DNA from: Solimonas thermocellulolyticum
GTDB lineage: Bacteria; Pseudomonadota; Gammaproteobacteria; Nevskiales; Nevskiaceae
Length of the DNA: 64,000 nt
Assembly: GCF_040327995.1 (NCBI RefSeq)
Contig: NZ_JBEPIJ010000002.1
Coordinates: forward strand, 1-64,000
Direction of reading: 5' to 3'
Shown piece after piece: positions 45,949 through 57,448 of the stretch. The position numbers and the translations under genes are program-made. Numbering within the stretch: the stretch's first letter is position 1; each line of letters opens with the position of its first letter. A model generated the notes under the pieces. It saw nothing but the letters and a program-made list of their open reading frames with translations, did not search any database and was not told where the DNA came from.

Positions 45949-47150
45949 TGCGCATCGTTCTGCGCTTCGCCGGCGTGCTGCTGATCTTTGCATCGGCGGT
46001 CACCGCGGCGGTGGCGGCAACGCCGGCTGCGCCGCAGATCAGCCTGCTGACCTTCGCCCCCGGCCAGATCTACTGGCAGCGCTTCGGCCACAACGCGCTG
46101 CTGGTGCGCGAGGCCGGTGCCGCGCCGCAGGTCTACAACTACGGCATCTTCGATTTCGGCCAGAAGCATTTTTTTCTCAATTTCGTGCGCGGCCGTATGC
46201 TCTACCGGCTCGACGTGGCGCCGCTGGACTGGACGCTGCGCCAGTACGCCGCCGAAGGGCGCTGGGTGATCGAGCAGCCGCTTGCGCTCGATGCCGCACG
46301 CGCGCGCGCGCTGGCCGATCATCTGGCGTGGAACGCGCGCCCGGAAAACGCCCACTACCGCTACGACTACTTTCTCGCCAACTGTTCGACGCGCGTGCGT
46401 GACGTGCTCGATCAGGCGCTCGATGGCGCGCTGCGCCGGCAGCTCGCCGCGCGTCCCGCAAGCGGCACCTATCGCAGCGAGGTGCTGCGCCTGATGGCGC
46501 CGATGCCGGCGCTGATGGCCGGCATGGATCTGGGCCTCGGGCCGCGCGTCGATGTGCCGCTCGATCAGTGGGATGAAGGCTTCATTCCCGAGCGGCTGAT
46601 GCAGGCCCTGCGGCAGGTGCGGATCGACGATGCCGAGGGCATAGGCCGCGCGCTGATCGCCGGCGAACGCACCTTGGTGGCGGCGAATGCCGTCGATCGC
46701 GGCGCGCCGCCGCGGCTGGACCTGCCGTTTCTGCTCGTCGGTTTGGCACTGGCGGCGGTGCTGGTCCTGCTCGCCCGCCACCGCGCGCAGGCGGTCGCAC
46801 GCGCCGGATTCGCGGCGCTCGCGATGGTGTACGCGCTCGTCGCCGGCTTGGGCGGTGCCGTGCTGCTGCTCGGCTGGTTGGCGACCGATCATTGGGGCAT
46901 GGCACGCAATCACAATCTGCTGCTGCTGCATCCGCTGTGGTGGCTGCTGCTGCCGGCGCTGGTGCGCCACGCCGGACAGCGGCCGGCGCGGCGCTCGGCC
47001 TGCACGCGCACGGTGACGTGGCTGACGGCGGCGGCCGGCGTCGCGGCGCTGCCGCTGGCGCTGTTCGGCGCGCAGCCCAACCTGCACTGGGTGGCGCTGT
47101 TGCTGCCGCCCGGCCTCGCGCTGTTGTACGGACTGCAGCGCAGGCCGTAA
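45948..47150 (+). CDS. DUF4105 membrane protein in the lnt position
   Basis: 400 residues with a signal or first helix (about 5-25), a periplasmic domain of about 225 residues and four to five C-terminal membrane helices. The periplasmic domain has conserved His in QRFGHNALLV and Cys in LANCSTRVRD, the pair expected in a papain/NlpC-like fold. E. coli and many relatives have apolipoprotein N-acyltransferase lnt here after ybeX; this protein has no nitrilase-type Glu-Lys-Cys domain and is not Lnt. I recall that DUF4105-type proteins have been reported as alternative lipoprotein N-acyltransferases (Lnb) in Bacteroidetes; I cannot verify that here. The context supports the same role. Confidence 0.8.
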   Translation: MRIVLRFAGVLLIFASAVTAAVAATPAAPQISLLTFAPGQIYWQRFGHNALLVREAGAAPQVYNYGIFDFGQKHFFLNFVRGRMLYRLDVAPLDWTLRQYAAEGRWVIEQPLALDAARARALADHLAWNARPENAHYRYDYFLANCSTRVRDVLDQALDGALRRQLAARPASGTYRSEVLRLMAPMPALMAGMDLGLGPRVDVPLDQWDEGFIPERLMQALRQVRIDDAEGIGRALIAGERTLVAANAVDRGAPPRLDLPFLLVGLALAAVLVLLARHRAQAVARAGFAALAMVYALVAGLGGAVLLLGWLATDHWGMARNHNLLLLHPLWWLLLPALVRHAGQRPARRSACTRTVTWLTAAAGVAALPLALFGAQPNLHWVALLLPPGLALLYGLQRRP

Positions 47151-47215
47151 GACCGGCCGCGCTGCTCGCGGCTTGCGCCCCGTCGGCCGCGTGCAGGCGA
47201 CCGGCGGGTTGGGGT

Positions 47216-47968
47216 TCAGGTCTTGTACGAGGGATCGCGCCGGTCGAGGCGCCGCAGCAGGCCGGGCCAGGCGAGCCGACCGCCGAGGCCGCGCGTCACT
47301 GCGCTCGCGGCCCGCTGCACGCCAGCGAGGATCTCGGGATTGACCGGCACCAGCTCGCCGCCGCCCGCCAGGGCGCGCACCTGGATCGTGCACGCGGCCT
47401 CGAAGACGTACATCGCGAGGAAGGCATCCGCCGGCGTCGCGCCGACGGTGAGCAGACCGTGATTGCGCAGCATCAGGAAGGTCTTGTCACCGAGGTCGGC
47501 GACCAGACGCGGCTTCTCCTCGTCACGCAGCGCGATGCCCTCGTAGTCGTGATAGGCCAGCGAGGCCAGCACCAGCGTCGACTGCTGCGAGATCGGCAGC
47601 AGCCCTTGCCGCTGCGCCGAGACGGCGACGCCGTTGAGCGAATGCGTGTGCATCACGCACTGGGCATCGGCGCGCGCCGCGTGGATGGCGCTGTGGATGG
47701 TGAAGCCGGCCGGGTTGATCTCATGGGGGCTGTCCATGACCTTGCGCCCGTCGAGGTCGACCTTGACCAGACTGGACGCGGTGATCTCCTCGAACAGCCA
47801 GCCATAGGGGTTGATCAGAAAATGGTGCTCGGGGCCGGGCACGCGCGCGGAGATGTGCGTGAACACCAGGTCGTCCCAGCCGTAATCGGCGACCAGACGG
47901 TAAGCGGCGGCGAGATCGACGCGGACCTGCCATTCCTCGGCGGATACCTTGCTGCGCACATCGTCCAT
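47216..47968 (-). CDS. Class II aldolase/adducin family protein
   Basis: 250 residues. The metal-binding His pair of class II aldolases is in VMHTHSLNG, a third His in LMLRNHGLLTVG, and DLVFTHISARVPG is the usual N-terminal signature. Relatives cleave sugar phosphates or act on other aldol substrates with zinc; this one belongs to the broad adducin-like group whose substrate is rarely known. It is convergent with the DUF4105 gene (65-bp gap) and divergent from maf. Confidence 0.9.
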   Translation of the reverse strand: MDDVRSKVSAEEWQVRVDLAAAYRLVADYGWDDLVFTHISARVPGPEHHFLINPYGWLFEEITASSLVKVDLDGRKVMDSPHEINPAGFTIHSAIHAARADAQCVMHTHSLNGVAVSAQRQGLLPISQQSTLVLASLAYHDYEGIALRDEEKPRLVADLGDKTFLMLRNHGLLTVGATPADAFLAMYVFEAACTIQVRALAGGGELVPVNPEILAGVQRAASAVTRGLGGRLAWPGLLRRLDRRDPSYKT

Positions 47969-48036
47969 GGCGATCGTCCCCCGTGCGGCGCGACATGCGC
48001 CCCGTTACGCTAACGTTAATGCATCGAGGAGTGCCG

Positions 48037-48647
48037 GTGGAGAATCAATTGCTGCTCGCGTCGCGCTCGCCGCGTCGCCAGGATCTGCTGCGGCAGCTCG
48101 GCCTGCGTTTTGCCTTGTGCGCAGCGGACGTGCTTGAGCAGCCCCGCCCCGGCGAAGCGGCCACCGATTACGCCTGCCGCATGGCGCTGGCCAAGGCCCA
48201 CGCCGGCCGTCAGGCGAGCGGGACGACGATGCTGCCCGTGCTCGGCGCCGACACCGACGTCGTCCTCGACGGCGAGGTCCTCGGCAAGCCCGCCGACCGC
48301 GACCACGGCATCGCGCTGCTGCAACGGCTGTCCGGGCGCACCCACCAAGTGGTTTCGGCAGTCGCCCTCGTCGACGGGGCGCGCCAAGCGGTGCGCCTGT
48401 CGGTCACCGAGGTGTGCTTCGGTGACATCACGCCAGCCATGGCGCAGGCGTACTGGGCCAGCGGCGAGCCGGCCGACAAAGCCGGCGGCTACGCGATCCA
48501 AGGGCTCGGCGCCGCTTTCGTGCGCGAGATCCGCGGCAGCTACAGTGGCGTCGTCGGTCTGCCGCTGTACGAAACCTGCGAGCTGCTGCGCGACTTCGGC
48601 ATAGAGGTCGTCGCCTCAGCCGTTTCACGTCCGCCGTCTCACACCCC

Positions 48648-48651
<4 letters not shown>
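48037..48651 (+). CDS. maf: Maf-like nucleotide pyrophosphatase
   Basis: 204 residues with the Maf signature LLLASRSPRRQDLL at the N-terminus, DTDVVLDGEVLGKP in the middle and the GGYAIQG segment. Maf proteins hydrolyse non-canonical nucleoside triphosphates (dTTP/UTP group). I choose GTG at 48037 because GAGGA lies at 48026-48030 and this gives the family length; an ATG at 48019 would add six residues. It overlaps rng by 4 bp. Confidence 0.95.
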
Positions 48652-50105
<1,454 letters not shown>

Positions 50106-50199
50106 CGCAACCGGGCTGCGTGGCCGGTTTGGCCGGATTCAGCCGCGGGCGCGACAATAGGCCTTTCTCAAGCGCCGACGAGGACGAAGCGAACGACGC

Positions 50200-53100
50200 A
50201 TGGAACGGACCAAGCGCCGCTGGTGGACCTGGGCGGTCTCGCTGACCGCGGCTGCCGTGGTGCTCGGCGCGGTGGCCAGCGGCGCGTTCCAGCTCGCCGT
50301 GCTCGCCGTACCCAGCTACCGCGAGGATCTCGCCGTCTGGGTCGGCGAGGCCACCGGCCGGCCGGTGCAGATCGGCGGTGTGAGCCTGTCATGGCGCGGT
50401 CTGGCGCCACGCGTCGAGCTGTCCGGCATCACCCTGTACAGCGACGACGGCGCCTCGCAGATCAGCGTCGAGCGGCTGAGTCTGGGCTTTGCCCTGCGTC
50501 GCCTGCTGCGCGGCGAGTGGCTGCCGTCGCGGCTCGGGCTGTCGGGCCTGCGCGTCTCAATCGAGGGTGACGCCCACGGGCAGTGGCGCATCGCCGGCTT
50601 CGATGCCGAGGCACGTCCCGCCGCCGAGCCCTGGTGGCAGGGACTGGACCGTTTCGACCGCGTGGAACTGGAGAACTGCGAGCTGCGCATCGCACACCCC
50701 CGGCTCGGCGAGGCGCCCACTCATCTGTACTTGACCGAGGCGCGTATCGACCGCGTCGGCACTGGTGCGGTTTTCGAGGCGGGCTTGCGCCTGCCGGCCG
50801 ACAAAGGGGGCACGGTGACGCTCGAGGGTGAGATCGAGACGCTCCTCGCCCCGCGGGACGAATGGGCGGGGACCTTCGAGCTGCGCTTCGACGATCTGCA
50901 GCCGCAGGGCTGGCTGCGGCCGTGGCTATTGCCGGGCGTACAGGTTCTTTCCGCCAACCTCGACGGCCGTGTCAGCGGCGAGATTCGCGGCGGGGTCGCC
51001 AGCCGCGTGCGGGTCGAACTCGGCTCGGGCGGTCTGGCGCTCGCGCGCGCCGGCGTGCTGTCGAGCGCCAGCGCCACGACCGCCGTCATCGACCTGCTGC
51101 GCAACCCTCAGGGCTGGCGCGTGGATGTCGCCGAGCTGCGCTTCGACGACCAGATCCTGTTGCGCGGCAGCCTGCGCATGGACCGTCTCGACGACGGCTG
51201 GGCCTGGGACGTCGATGCCGATCGGCTCGAACTGACACGGCTGGCGCCATGGGGCGGCGTCTGGCGTGACGCACCGGTGGCGCTGCAGCTCCTCGCCGGC
51301 AGCGGCGGCGAGGTCGAAGGCCTGGTGTTGCGCTACCGCGAGGGCGCGGACGCGCCGCGCTTTGCCGTGCGCGCGCGCCTGCGCGATCTGGCGCTGCGCT
51401 CGCAGCACGGCTTCGAGCTGCGCGGACTCGACGGCGAGATCAGCGCCGACGAGAACGGCGGCAGCTTGCGTCTCGCCGAGGGGCCGGTCACGCTGTCGCT
51501 GCCGCAGACCATGGACCCCGAGGTGCCGCTCGACCGGCTCGTCGGCGATCTCGGCTGGGCCCGCACCGCCGCGGGCTGGCGCGTGTACAGCGACGGCTTC
51601 GCGCTGCGTCTGGCGAGTATCAGCGCGAGCGGACGCGTCGAGCTGCAATTTCCGCGCGACGACAAGCCGCGCATCGATCTGGCCGCGACCCTGACCGCGG
51701 GCGACGCGCTCGATGCACTGCCGTACATGCCTCGGCATTGGCCCGACAGCTTGAAGAACTGGCTGCGGCGCGGCATCGTCGCCGCGCGCGTGCCGCACGG
51801 GGATCTGCGCATCCGTGGACCGCTGTCCGACTTTCCGTACGAGAGCCGTCCGACGGGGGAATGGTCGCTGGAACTTGAAGTCGCCGACGCCACGCTCGAC
51901 TACGCCCCCGACTGGCCGCGCATCGACGATCTGCGCACGCGCCTGTTGTTCAGCGGCAATGGCCTGCGCGCCGAGGTGCTGGCCGCGCGCTCGCTCGACA
52001 GTCACGTGAACGAGGGCACGGTGCGCATCGACGATTTCGACGCGCGCCGGCTCGATGTGGATGTCCAGATCGATGGCACGCTGCCCGGGCACTACGCCTT
52101 CTTGCGCGCCTCGCCGCTGCGCCGGCCACTGGCGGCGCTGCTCGAGCGCACGCAGGTGCAGGGTGAGGCTCGCGTGTCGCTGCACCTCGACATCCCGCTG
52201 CGCGAGGTCGCCGCCACCGCCGTCGCGGGCCGCGTCGTCGTCGATGGCGCGAGCCTGCGTTATGCCGACCTCGAGCCGCCGATCGAGGCGCTGTCCGGTG
52301 CGATCGCGTTCAACCGTCAAGGCGTCACCGCCGAGAACCTGCGCGCACGCTTCGCCGGCGTGCCGCTGGATCTGCGCATCGATGCGTGGCCGGGTACCGC
52401 CGGCGTCATTCACGCCGCGTGGCGCTTCGCGCCACAGGTCGGGGACGAAGGCATGTCGCGCTTCATCCCAGGCTTCGTGCGGCAACACCTCGACGGCGCC
52501 AGCGACTGGCACGCCGAGCTGCCGCTGCGTGCCGACGCCGCGCTGACGCTGCAGTCGGACCTGCGCGGCACGGCGATCACGCTGCCGCCGCCGCTGGCCA
52601 AGGCCGCAGACGAGGCCGAGACGCTGCGCTTGCGCATCGGCGGCGCCGACATGGGCGCGACACGTGTCGGCCTGCACTACGGCACGCGTGCAGCGATGGA
52701 CCTTTTGCTGCGCGGGGCCGAGGCGCGAGCGGTTGACGGCCTGCACCTGCGCCTCGGCGCCGACGAGACGCCGCTCGCGCGTCCCGGGCGTGTCGACATC
52801 GACGGGAGCATCGACGAGCTCGATCTCGCCGCCTGGGCGCAGCTGTTCGCACCGCCGGCGGCGCCGCAGGCCTTTGCCGACGGGGCTGCGACGACCGCCG
52901 ACGCGCGCCTGCGCATCGACGGCGCCGACATCGCCGCCGGCCGCCTGCGCTGGGGGCGCACCACGATCGGCGCGACGCGTCTGATCTACGCGCCGCAGGA
53001 CGAGGGCTGGCGCGTCGACCTCGACGGTGCCGGCGCGCGCGGCGAGTTGCGCTGGCTGCGGCAGGACGGCGGACGGCTGGTCGCACGGCTGCAGCACCTG

Positions 53101-54006
53101 AACGTCGAGACGCTGCACCTGCCGGGTGCCGAAGCGGGTGACGAGGACGCACGCCATGGGCCGGTCGATCCAACGGCGCTGCCGACGCTGGACCTGACCG
53201 CCGATGCATTGCGCCTGGGCCAGACGCGGCTCGGGCGCGGCGAGCTGGTCACGCAGCGCATCGACGGCGGCCAGGCGATTCGCAGCCTACGCTTGGTCGG
53301 CGGCGATGCCGAGCTCGCGGCCGACGGCAGTTGGCGTCGCACCGATGGCCGCTCCTTCGCACGGCTGCAATTCGAGCTACGCACCGGATACGCCGACCGC
53401 GTGCTGGTCGCCCTGGGTTACGCGCCCAACGTCAAGGCCGAGTCGGCCACGGTGAGCTCGCTGCTGTCGTGGGCGCCGCGCGAGCAGGGTCTGCGCTGGG
53501 AACTGGCCGAGGGTGAGATCGAACTGGACTTTCGTAACGGTCAGCTCAGCGCGGTCAAGCCCGGTGCGAGCCGCGCGCTGGCTCTGCTGAACTTCTACAC
53601 GCTGCCGCGCCGGCTCGCGCTGAACTTCGACGACGTGGTCGGCGAGGGCCTGGCCTTCGACCGCATCAGCGGTGCGTTCACGCTCGCCGACGGCAAGGCG
53701 ACGACGCAGAACCTGCGCGTCGACGGCACCTCGCTGAGCATGGACGTGCGCGGCAGCGTCGGTCTGCTCGCGCGCGACTACGACCAGCGCGTGACCGTCT
53801 ATCCGGATGTATCGTCCGGCGTGACCCTCGGTGCCGTGCTGCTCGGCGGACCCGCGGTCGGGGCGCTAGTGCTGCTCGCGCAAGAGCTGCTCGACAAGCC
53901 GCTGGACCAGGTCACCCAATTCAGCTACCGCATCAGCGGTTCCTGGGACAATCCGCGCATCGAGCGTATCGACGCCGGCAGCAGACCGGCCGCCACGGCG
54001 AGGTGA
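50200..54006 (+). CDS. yhdP: YhdP, AsmA-like phospholipid transport protein
   Basis: 1268 residues, anchored by one N-terminal helix (about 12-34) with the rest periplasmic. Long amphipathic strands repeat throughout (DUF3971/AsmA-like), and the C-terminal part ends with VTVYPDVSSGVTLGAVLLGGP, typical of YhdP. AsmA-like proteins of this size form a hydrophobic groove bridging the envelope; YhdP moves phospholipids to the outer membrane with TamB and YdbH. The gene starts 94 bp after rng and the next begins 4 bp after its stop. Confidence 0.95.
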   Translation: MERTKRRWWTWAVSLTAAAVVLGAVASGAFQLAVLAVPSYREDLAVWVGEATGRPVQIGGVSLSWRGLAPRVELSGITLYSDDGASQISVERLSLGFALRRLLRGEWLPSRLGLSGLRVSIEGDAHGQWRIAGFDAEARPAAEPWWQGLDRFDRVELENCELRIAHPRLGEAPTHLYLTEARIDRVGTGAVFEAGLRLPADKGGTVTLEGEIETLLAPRDEWAGTFELRFDDLQPQGWLRPWLLPGVQVLSANLDGRVSGEIRGGVASRVRVELGSGGLALARAGVLSSASATTAVIDLLRNPQGWRVDVAELRFDDQILLRGSLRMDRLDDGWAWDVDADRLELTRLAPWGGVWRDAPVALQLLAGSGGEVEGLVLRYREGADAPRFAVRARLRDLALRSQHGFELRGLDGEISADENGGSLRLAEGPVTLSLPQTMDPEVPLDRLVGDLGWARTAAGWRVYSDGFALRLASISASGRVELQFPRDDKPRIDLAATLTAGDALDALPYMPRHWPDSLKNWLRRGIVAARVPHGDLRIRGPLSDFPYESRPTGEWSLELEVADATLDYAPDWPRIDDLRTRLLFSGNGLRAEVLAARSLDSHVNEGTVRIDDFDARRLDVDVQIDGTLPGHYAFLRASPLRRPLAALLERTQVQGEARVSLHLDIPLREVAATAVAGRVVVDGASLRYADLEPPIEALSGAIAFNRQGVTAENLRARFAGVPLDLRIDAWPGTAGVIHAAWRFAPQVGDEGMSRFIPGFVRQHLDGASDWHAELPLRADAALTLQSDLRGTAITLPPPLAKAADEAETLRLRIGGADMGATRVGLHYGTRAAMDLLLRGAEARAVDGLHLRLGADETPLARPGRVDIDGSIDELDLAAWAQLFAPPAAPQAFADGAATTADARLRIDGADIAAGRLRWGRTTIGATRLIYAPQDEGWRVDLDGAGARGELRWLRQDGGRLVARLQHLNVETLHLPGAEAGDEDARHGPVDPTALPTLDLTADALRLGQTRLGRGELVTQRIDGGQAIRSLRLVGGDAELAADGSWRRTDGRSFARLQFELRTGYADRVLVALGYAPNVKAESATVSSLLSWAPREQGLRWELAEGEIELDFRNGQLSAVKPGASRALALLNFYTLPRRLALNFDDVVGEGLAFDRISGAFTLADGKATTQNLRVDGTSLSMDVRGSVGLLARDYDQRVTVYPDVSSGVTLGAVLLGGPAVGALVLLAQELLDKPLDQVTQFSYRISGSWDNPRIERIDAGSRPAATAR

Positions 54007-54010
54007 GTCG

Positions 54011-54835
54011 ATGAGCATGCAGGCCGCAGTGATTCAGATGAACGCCGGCGCCGACCGCGATGCCAACCTCGCGCAGGCTGCGCACTGGTTGCGCGCCGCG
54101 GCCGCGGCCGGCGCGCGGCTCGCAGTGCTGCCGGAAAACTTCGCCTGCATGGGCACTCGCGAGACCGACAAGCTGGCGCTGGCCGAGGTCGACGGCAGCG
54201 GGCCGATCCAGGATTTTCTCGCCACGCAGGCGCGCACGTTGTCGCTATGGATCGTCGGCGGCACGATTCCGCTCGCGGTCCCCGGCGAGGCGGGACGTGT
54301 CTTTGCCGCCTGCGGCGTGTGGAACGCGCGCGGCGAGCGGGTCGCGCGCTACGACAAGATTCATCTGTTCGACATCGAAGTCCCCGACGGCAGCGGCGAG
54401 CGCTACCGCGAGTCCGCGACGATCGCGCCCGGCGCGCCGGTGCCGGTCGTGGTCGACACGCCCTTGGGGCGGCTCGGCCTGTCGGTGTGCTATGACCTGC
54501 GCTTCCCCGAGTTGTATCGGCGGCTGCTCGCGCAAGGTGCCGAGCTGCTCTGCGTGCCTTCGGCATTCACCGCGCGCACCGGCGAGGCCCATTGGGAGAT
54601 ACTCCTGCGCGCACGCGCGGTCGAGAACCTCTGCCACGTGCTCGCGTCCAATCAATGCGGCACGCATGGCGGCGGCCGCCGCACCTGGGGACATAGCTGC
54701 ATCATCGACCCCTGGGGACGCGTGCTCGGTGATGCCGGCGACGCCCCCGGCATCGTCGTCGCCGACGTCGATGCCGCCGCGCGCGACGCGACGCGCCGCC
54801 GTTTTCCCGTCCTCGACCACCGCCGCCTATCCTGA
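54011..54835 (+). CDS. Nitrilase-family amidohydrolase
   Basis: 274 residues with the catalytic triad of the carbon-nitrogen hydrolase family: Glu in LAVLPENFACMG, Lys in RYDKIHLFD and Cys in LSVCYDLRFPELYR. It resembles YbeM/Nit1, which repairs deaminated glutathione. A gene of this type lies between yhdP and tldD in Pseudomonas and relatives, as here. The ATG follows yhdP by 4 bp. Confidence 0.93.
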   Translation: MSMQAAVIQMNAGADRDANLAQAAHWLRAAAAAGARLAVLPENFACMGTRETDKLALAEVDGSGPIQDFLATQARTLSLWIVGGTIPLAVPGEAGRVFAACGVWNARGERVARYDKIHLFDIEVPDGSGERYRESATIAPGAPVPVVVDTPLGRLGLSVCYDLRFPELYRRLLAQGAELLCVPSAFTARTGEAHWEILLRARAVENLCHVLASNQCGTHGGGRRTWGHSCIIDPWGRVLGDAGDAPGIVVADVDAAARDATRRRFPVLDHRRLS

Positions 54836-54850
54836 GCCGCTACCCGCATC

Positions 54851-56293
54851 ATGACCGACACGCTCGACATCGCCCGCAAGACCCTGCTCGATCCCGCGCA
54901 ACTCGACGGCGTCGCGATCGAGCGCGTGCTCGACCGGCTGATGAAGCCTGGGGTCGACGCCGCCGATCTGTACTTCCAGCAGTCAATGACCGAGACCTGG
55001 ACGCTGGAGGACGGCATCGTCAAGTCCGGGGCGAACCATGCGGAGCGGGGCGTCGGCGTGCGCGCCTGCGCCGGCGAGAAGCAGGGTCTGGCGTATTCCG
55101 ATGCACTTGAACTGCCGGCGCTGATCGACGCCGCGCAGGCGGCCGGTGCGATCGTGCGCCACGGCCAGCAAGGCTGCGTACGCGCCGCCACGAGCAAGAC
55201 CGTGCGCGCGCTGTATCCCGCGCTCGATCCGGTGCAGACGCTGGCAGTGCCGACCAAGCTCGAGCTGCTGCGGCGCGCCGATCGCGCCGCGCGCGCCGCC
55301 GATGCGCGCGTCGTGCAGGTGACGGTCTCCTTGGCCGCGCGCGCCGAGACCGTGCTGATCGCCGCGAGCGACGGCACGCGCAGCGCCGACGTGCGCCCGC
55401 TGGTACGCATGGACGTCAGCGTCATCGTCGAACACCAGGGGCGCCGCGAGCAGGGCCACGCCGGCGCCGGTGGCCGCGGCGCCTACCTCGACTTTCTCGG
55501 CGGCGAGCGGCCCGAACAGCTCGCACGGGAGGCCGTGCGCATGGCGCTGGTCCAGCTCGACGCGGTGCCGGCGCCGGCCGGTACGCTGACCGTCGTGCTC
55601 GGACCGGGCTGGCCCGGCGTGCTGTTGCACGAGGCGGTCGGTCATGGTCTGGAAGGCGACTTCAATCGGCGCGGGTCCTCGGCGTTCTCCGGGCGCATCG
55701 GCCAGACGGTGGCGTCGCCGCTGTGCACGGTGGTCGACGACGGCACGCTGCCGGGACGGCGCGGATCGCTCACCGTCGATGACGAGGGCACGCCATCGCA
55801 ATGCACGACCCTGATCGAGAACGGCGTGCTGCGCGGCTACATGCAGGACAAGCTCAATGCGCGGCTGATGAAGACCGCACCGACCGGCAACGGCCGCCGC
55901 GAGTCCTACGCCGCGCTGCCGATGCCGCGCATGACCAACACCTACATGCTGCCGGGTGCGCACGATCCGCAGGAGATCATCGCCTCGGTGGACAAGGGTA
56001 TCTACGCGGCGAACTTCGGCGGCGGCCAGGTCGACATCACCAGTGGCAACTTCGTGTTCTCCGCGTCCGAGGCCTACCTGATCGAGAACGGTAGGATCAC
56101 GCGGCCGGTGAAGGGCGCGACGCTGATCGGCAACGGCCCCGAGGTGCTGACGCGCGTGTCGATGGTCGGCAACGATCTGAAGCTCGATGCCGGTATCGGC
56201 GTCTGCGGCAAGGACGGTCAGAGCGTGCCGGTGGGGGTCGGCCAGCCAACCTTGAGGATCGACGGGCTCACCGTCGGCGGCACCAGCGGTTGA
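54851..56293 (+). CDS. tldD: Metalloprotease subunit TldD
   Basis: 480 residues. The zinc motif H-E-x3-H is in LLHEAVGHGLEGD, and the C-terminal GGGQVDITSGNFVFSASEAYLIENG segment is characteristic. TldD forms a heterodimer with TldE (PmbA) that cleaves unfolded peptides and matures some microcins or modified peptides. No tldE/pmbA lies in the window. It starts 15 bp after the nitrilase gene. Confidence 0.97.
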   Translation: MTDTLDIARKTLLDPAQLDGVAIERVLDRLMKPGVDAADLYFQQSMTETWTLEDGIVKSGANHAERGVGVRACAGEKQGLAYSDALELPALIDAAQAAGAIVRHGQQGCVRAATSKTVRALYPALDPVQTLAVPTKLELLRRADRAARAADARVVQVTVSLAARAETVLIAASDGTRSADVRPLVRMDVSVIVEHQGRREQGHAGAGGRGAYLDFLGGERPEQLAREAVRMALVQLDAVPAPAGTLTVVLGPGWPGVLLHEAVGHGLEGDFNRRGSSAFSGRIGQTVASPLCTVVDDGTLPGRRGSLTVDDEGTPSQCTTLIENGVLRGYMQDKLNARLMKTAPTGNGRRESYAALPMPRMTNTYMLPGAHDPQEIIASVDKGIYAANFGGGQVDITSGNFVFSASEAYLIENGRITRPVKGATLIGNGPEVLTRVSMVGNDLKLDAGIGVCGKDGQSVPVGVGQPTLRIDGLTVGGTSG

Positions 56294-56324
56294 CGCTGCC
56301 GCCGTCATCGCTAAAGTCGGGCGC

Positions 56325-56894
56325 ATGGCAACGCGGGCACAAGGATGCTTGAGGGTCATCGGCGGTCAGTGGCGTTCGCGCCTGATCGAGTTCGATGCCG
56401 CGGACGGCGTGCGCGCGACGCCCGATCGTGTCCGTCAGACCTGCTTCGACTGGCTGGCGCCGTTGATCGAGGGCGCGCGCTGCCTCGATCTGTTCGCCGG
56501 CAGCGGCGCGCTCGGTATCGAGGCGCTGTCGCGCGGCGCCGCGCACTGCACCTTCGTCGAGCAGGGGCCGCGCCAGTGCGCGCGCGTCAAGGACGCGCTG
56601 CTGAACCTCAAGGCGCAGCATGCCGACGTCGTGGCCATGGACGCGATCTACTTCCTGCAGCAGACCTGGCATCGCTATCACGTGGTGTTCCTCGATCCGC
56701 CGTTCGAATCGGACCTGCTCGTGCGTGCGCTCTGCGAGCTGCCCAAGGTGCTACATCCGCACAACCGCATCTTCCTCGAATGGGGTGCGGACAAGCCGGT
56801 GCTGCCGGAGCGTTTCGAGTGGCTGCGTGAGAAGCGCGCCGGCCAGGTGGGTTACGGCCTGGCCATTTATCACCATCCCGCCGCGCGCGGCTGA
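56325..56894 (+). CDS. rsmD: 16S rRNA (guanine966-N2)-methyltransferase
   Basis: 189 residues. LRVIGGQWRSRLI opens the protein, LDLFAGSGALGIEALSRGA binds SAM and VVFLDPPFESD is the catalytic N-methylase motif. It methylates G966 of 16S rRNA. It is followed by coaD, the usual partner. Confidence 0.96.
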   Translation: MATRAQGCLRVIGGQWRSRLIEFDAADGVRATPDRVRQTCFDWLAPLIEGARCLDLFAGSGALGIEALSRGAAHCTFVEQGPRQCARVKDALLNLKAQHADVVAMDAIYFLQQTWHRYHVVFLDPPFESDLLVRALCELPKVLHPHNRIFLEWGADKPVLPERFEWLREKRAGQVGYGLAIYHHPAARG

Positions 56895-56952
56895 GGATCG
56901 GGCGCGTATAGTGGCCGCTTCCCTCGATCCCACGGCGAACAGGAAGCAAGAC

Positions 56953-57435
56953 ATGGTCACCGCGGCTTACAGCGGCACCTTCGATCCGATCACCTTCGGC
57001 CACTTCGACATCATCCAGCGCGCATCCGCGATGTTTCCGCGCCTGATCGTCGCGGTGGGTCTGAATCCAGCGAAGAATCCGCGTTTCGATCTCGACGAGC
57101 GCGTTGCGCTGATCCGCGAGGTGGTCAAGGCACTGCCAAACGTCGAAGTGAAGGGTTTTTCCGGGCTGGTCGTCGATTTTGCGCGCGACAACGGCGTGAC
57201 CGTGCTCGTGCGCGGCGTGCGCACGGTCGGCGACGTCGACTATGAAAAACAGATGGCGGTGATGAACCGCGATCTGTATCCGGCCCTCGACACCGTGATG
57301 CTGGCGCCGTCGCCGGCGTACGCGCATCTGTCGTCGTCGCTGGTGCGCGAGCTCGCGGCGCTGGGTGCGCCGGTCGAGAAACTGGTGCCGGCGGCGGTGA
57401 TTCCGGCGCTGCGCGCGCGCATCGGTCTGAAATGA
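56953..57435 (+). CDS. coaD: Phosphopantetheine adenylyltransferase
   Basis: 160 residues with the nucleotidyltransferase signature AAYSGTFDPITFGHFDII (T/HxGH form), the VRGVRTVGDVDYE segment and the C-terminal SSSLVRELAALG. It makes dephospho-CoA in coenzyme A synthesis. A weak -10-like TATAGT lies at 56907-56912, 41 bp before the ATG. Confidence 0.97.
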   Translation: MVTAAYSGTFDPITFGHFDIIQRASAMFPRLIVAVGLNPAKNPRFDLDERVALIREVVKALPNVEVKGFSGLVVDFARDNGVTVLVRGVRTVGDVDYEKQMAVMNRDLYPALDTVMLAPSPAYAHLSSSLVRELAALGAPVEKLVPAAVIPALRARIGLK

Positions 57436-57448
57436 CGGTCCGGGCGGC

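Noticed and set aside
50926..53157. Long - strand open frame opposite yhdP
   Set aside because: Same shadow effect; the protein has no recognisable motif, and yhdP on + is certain.
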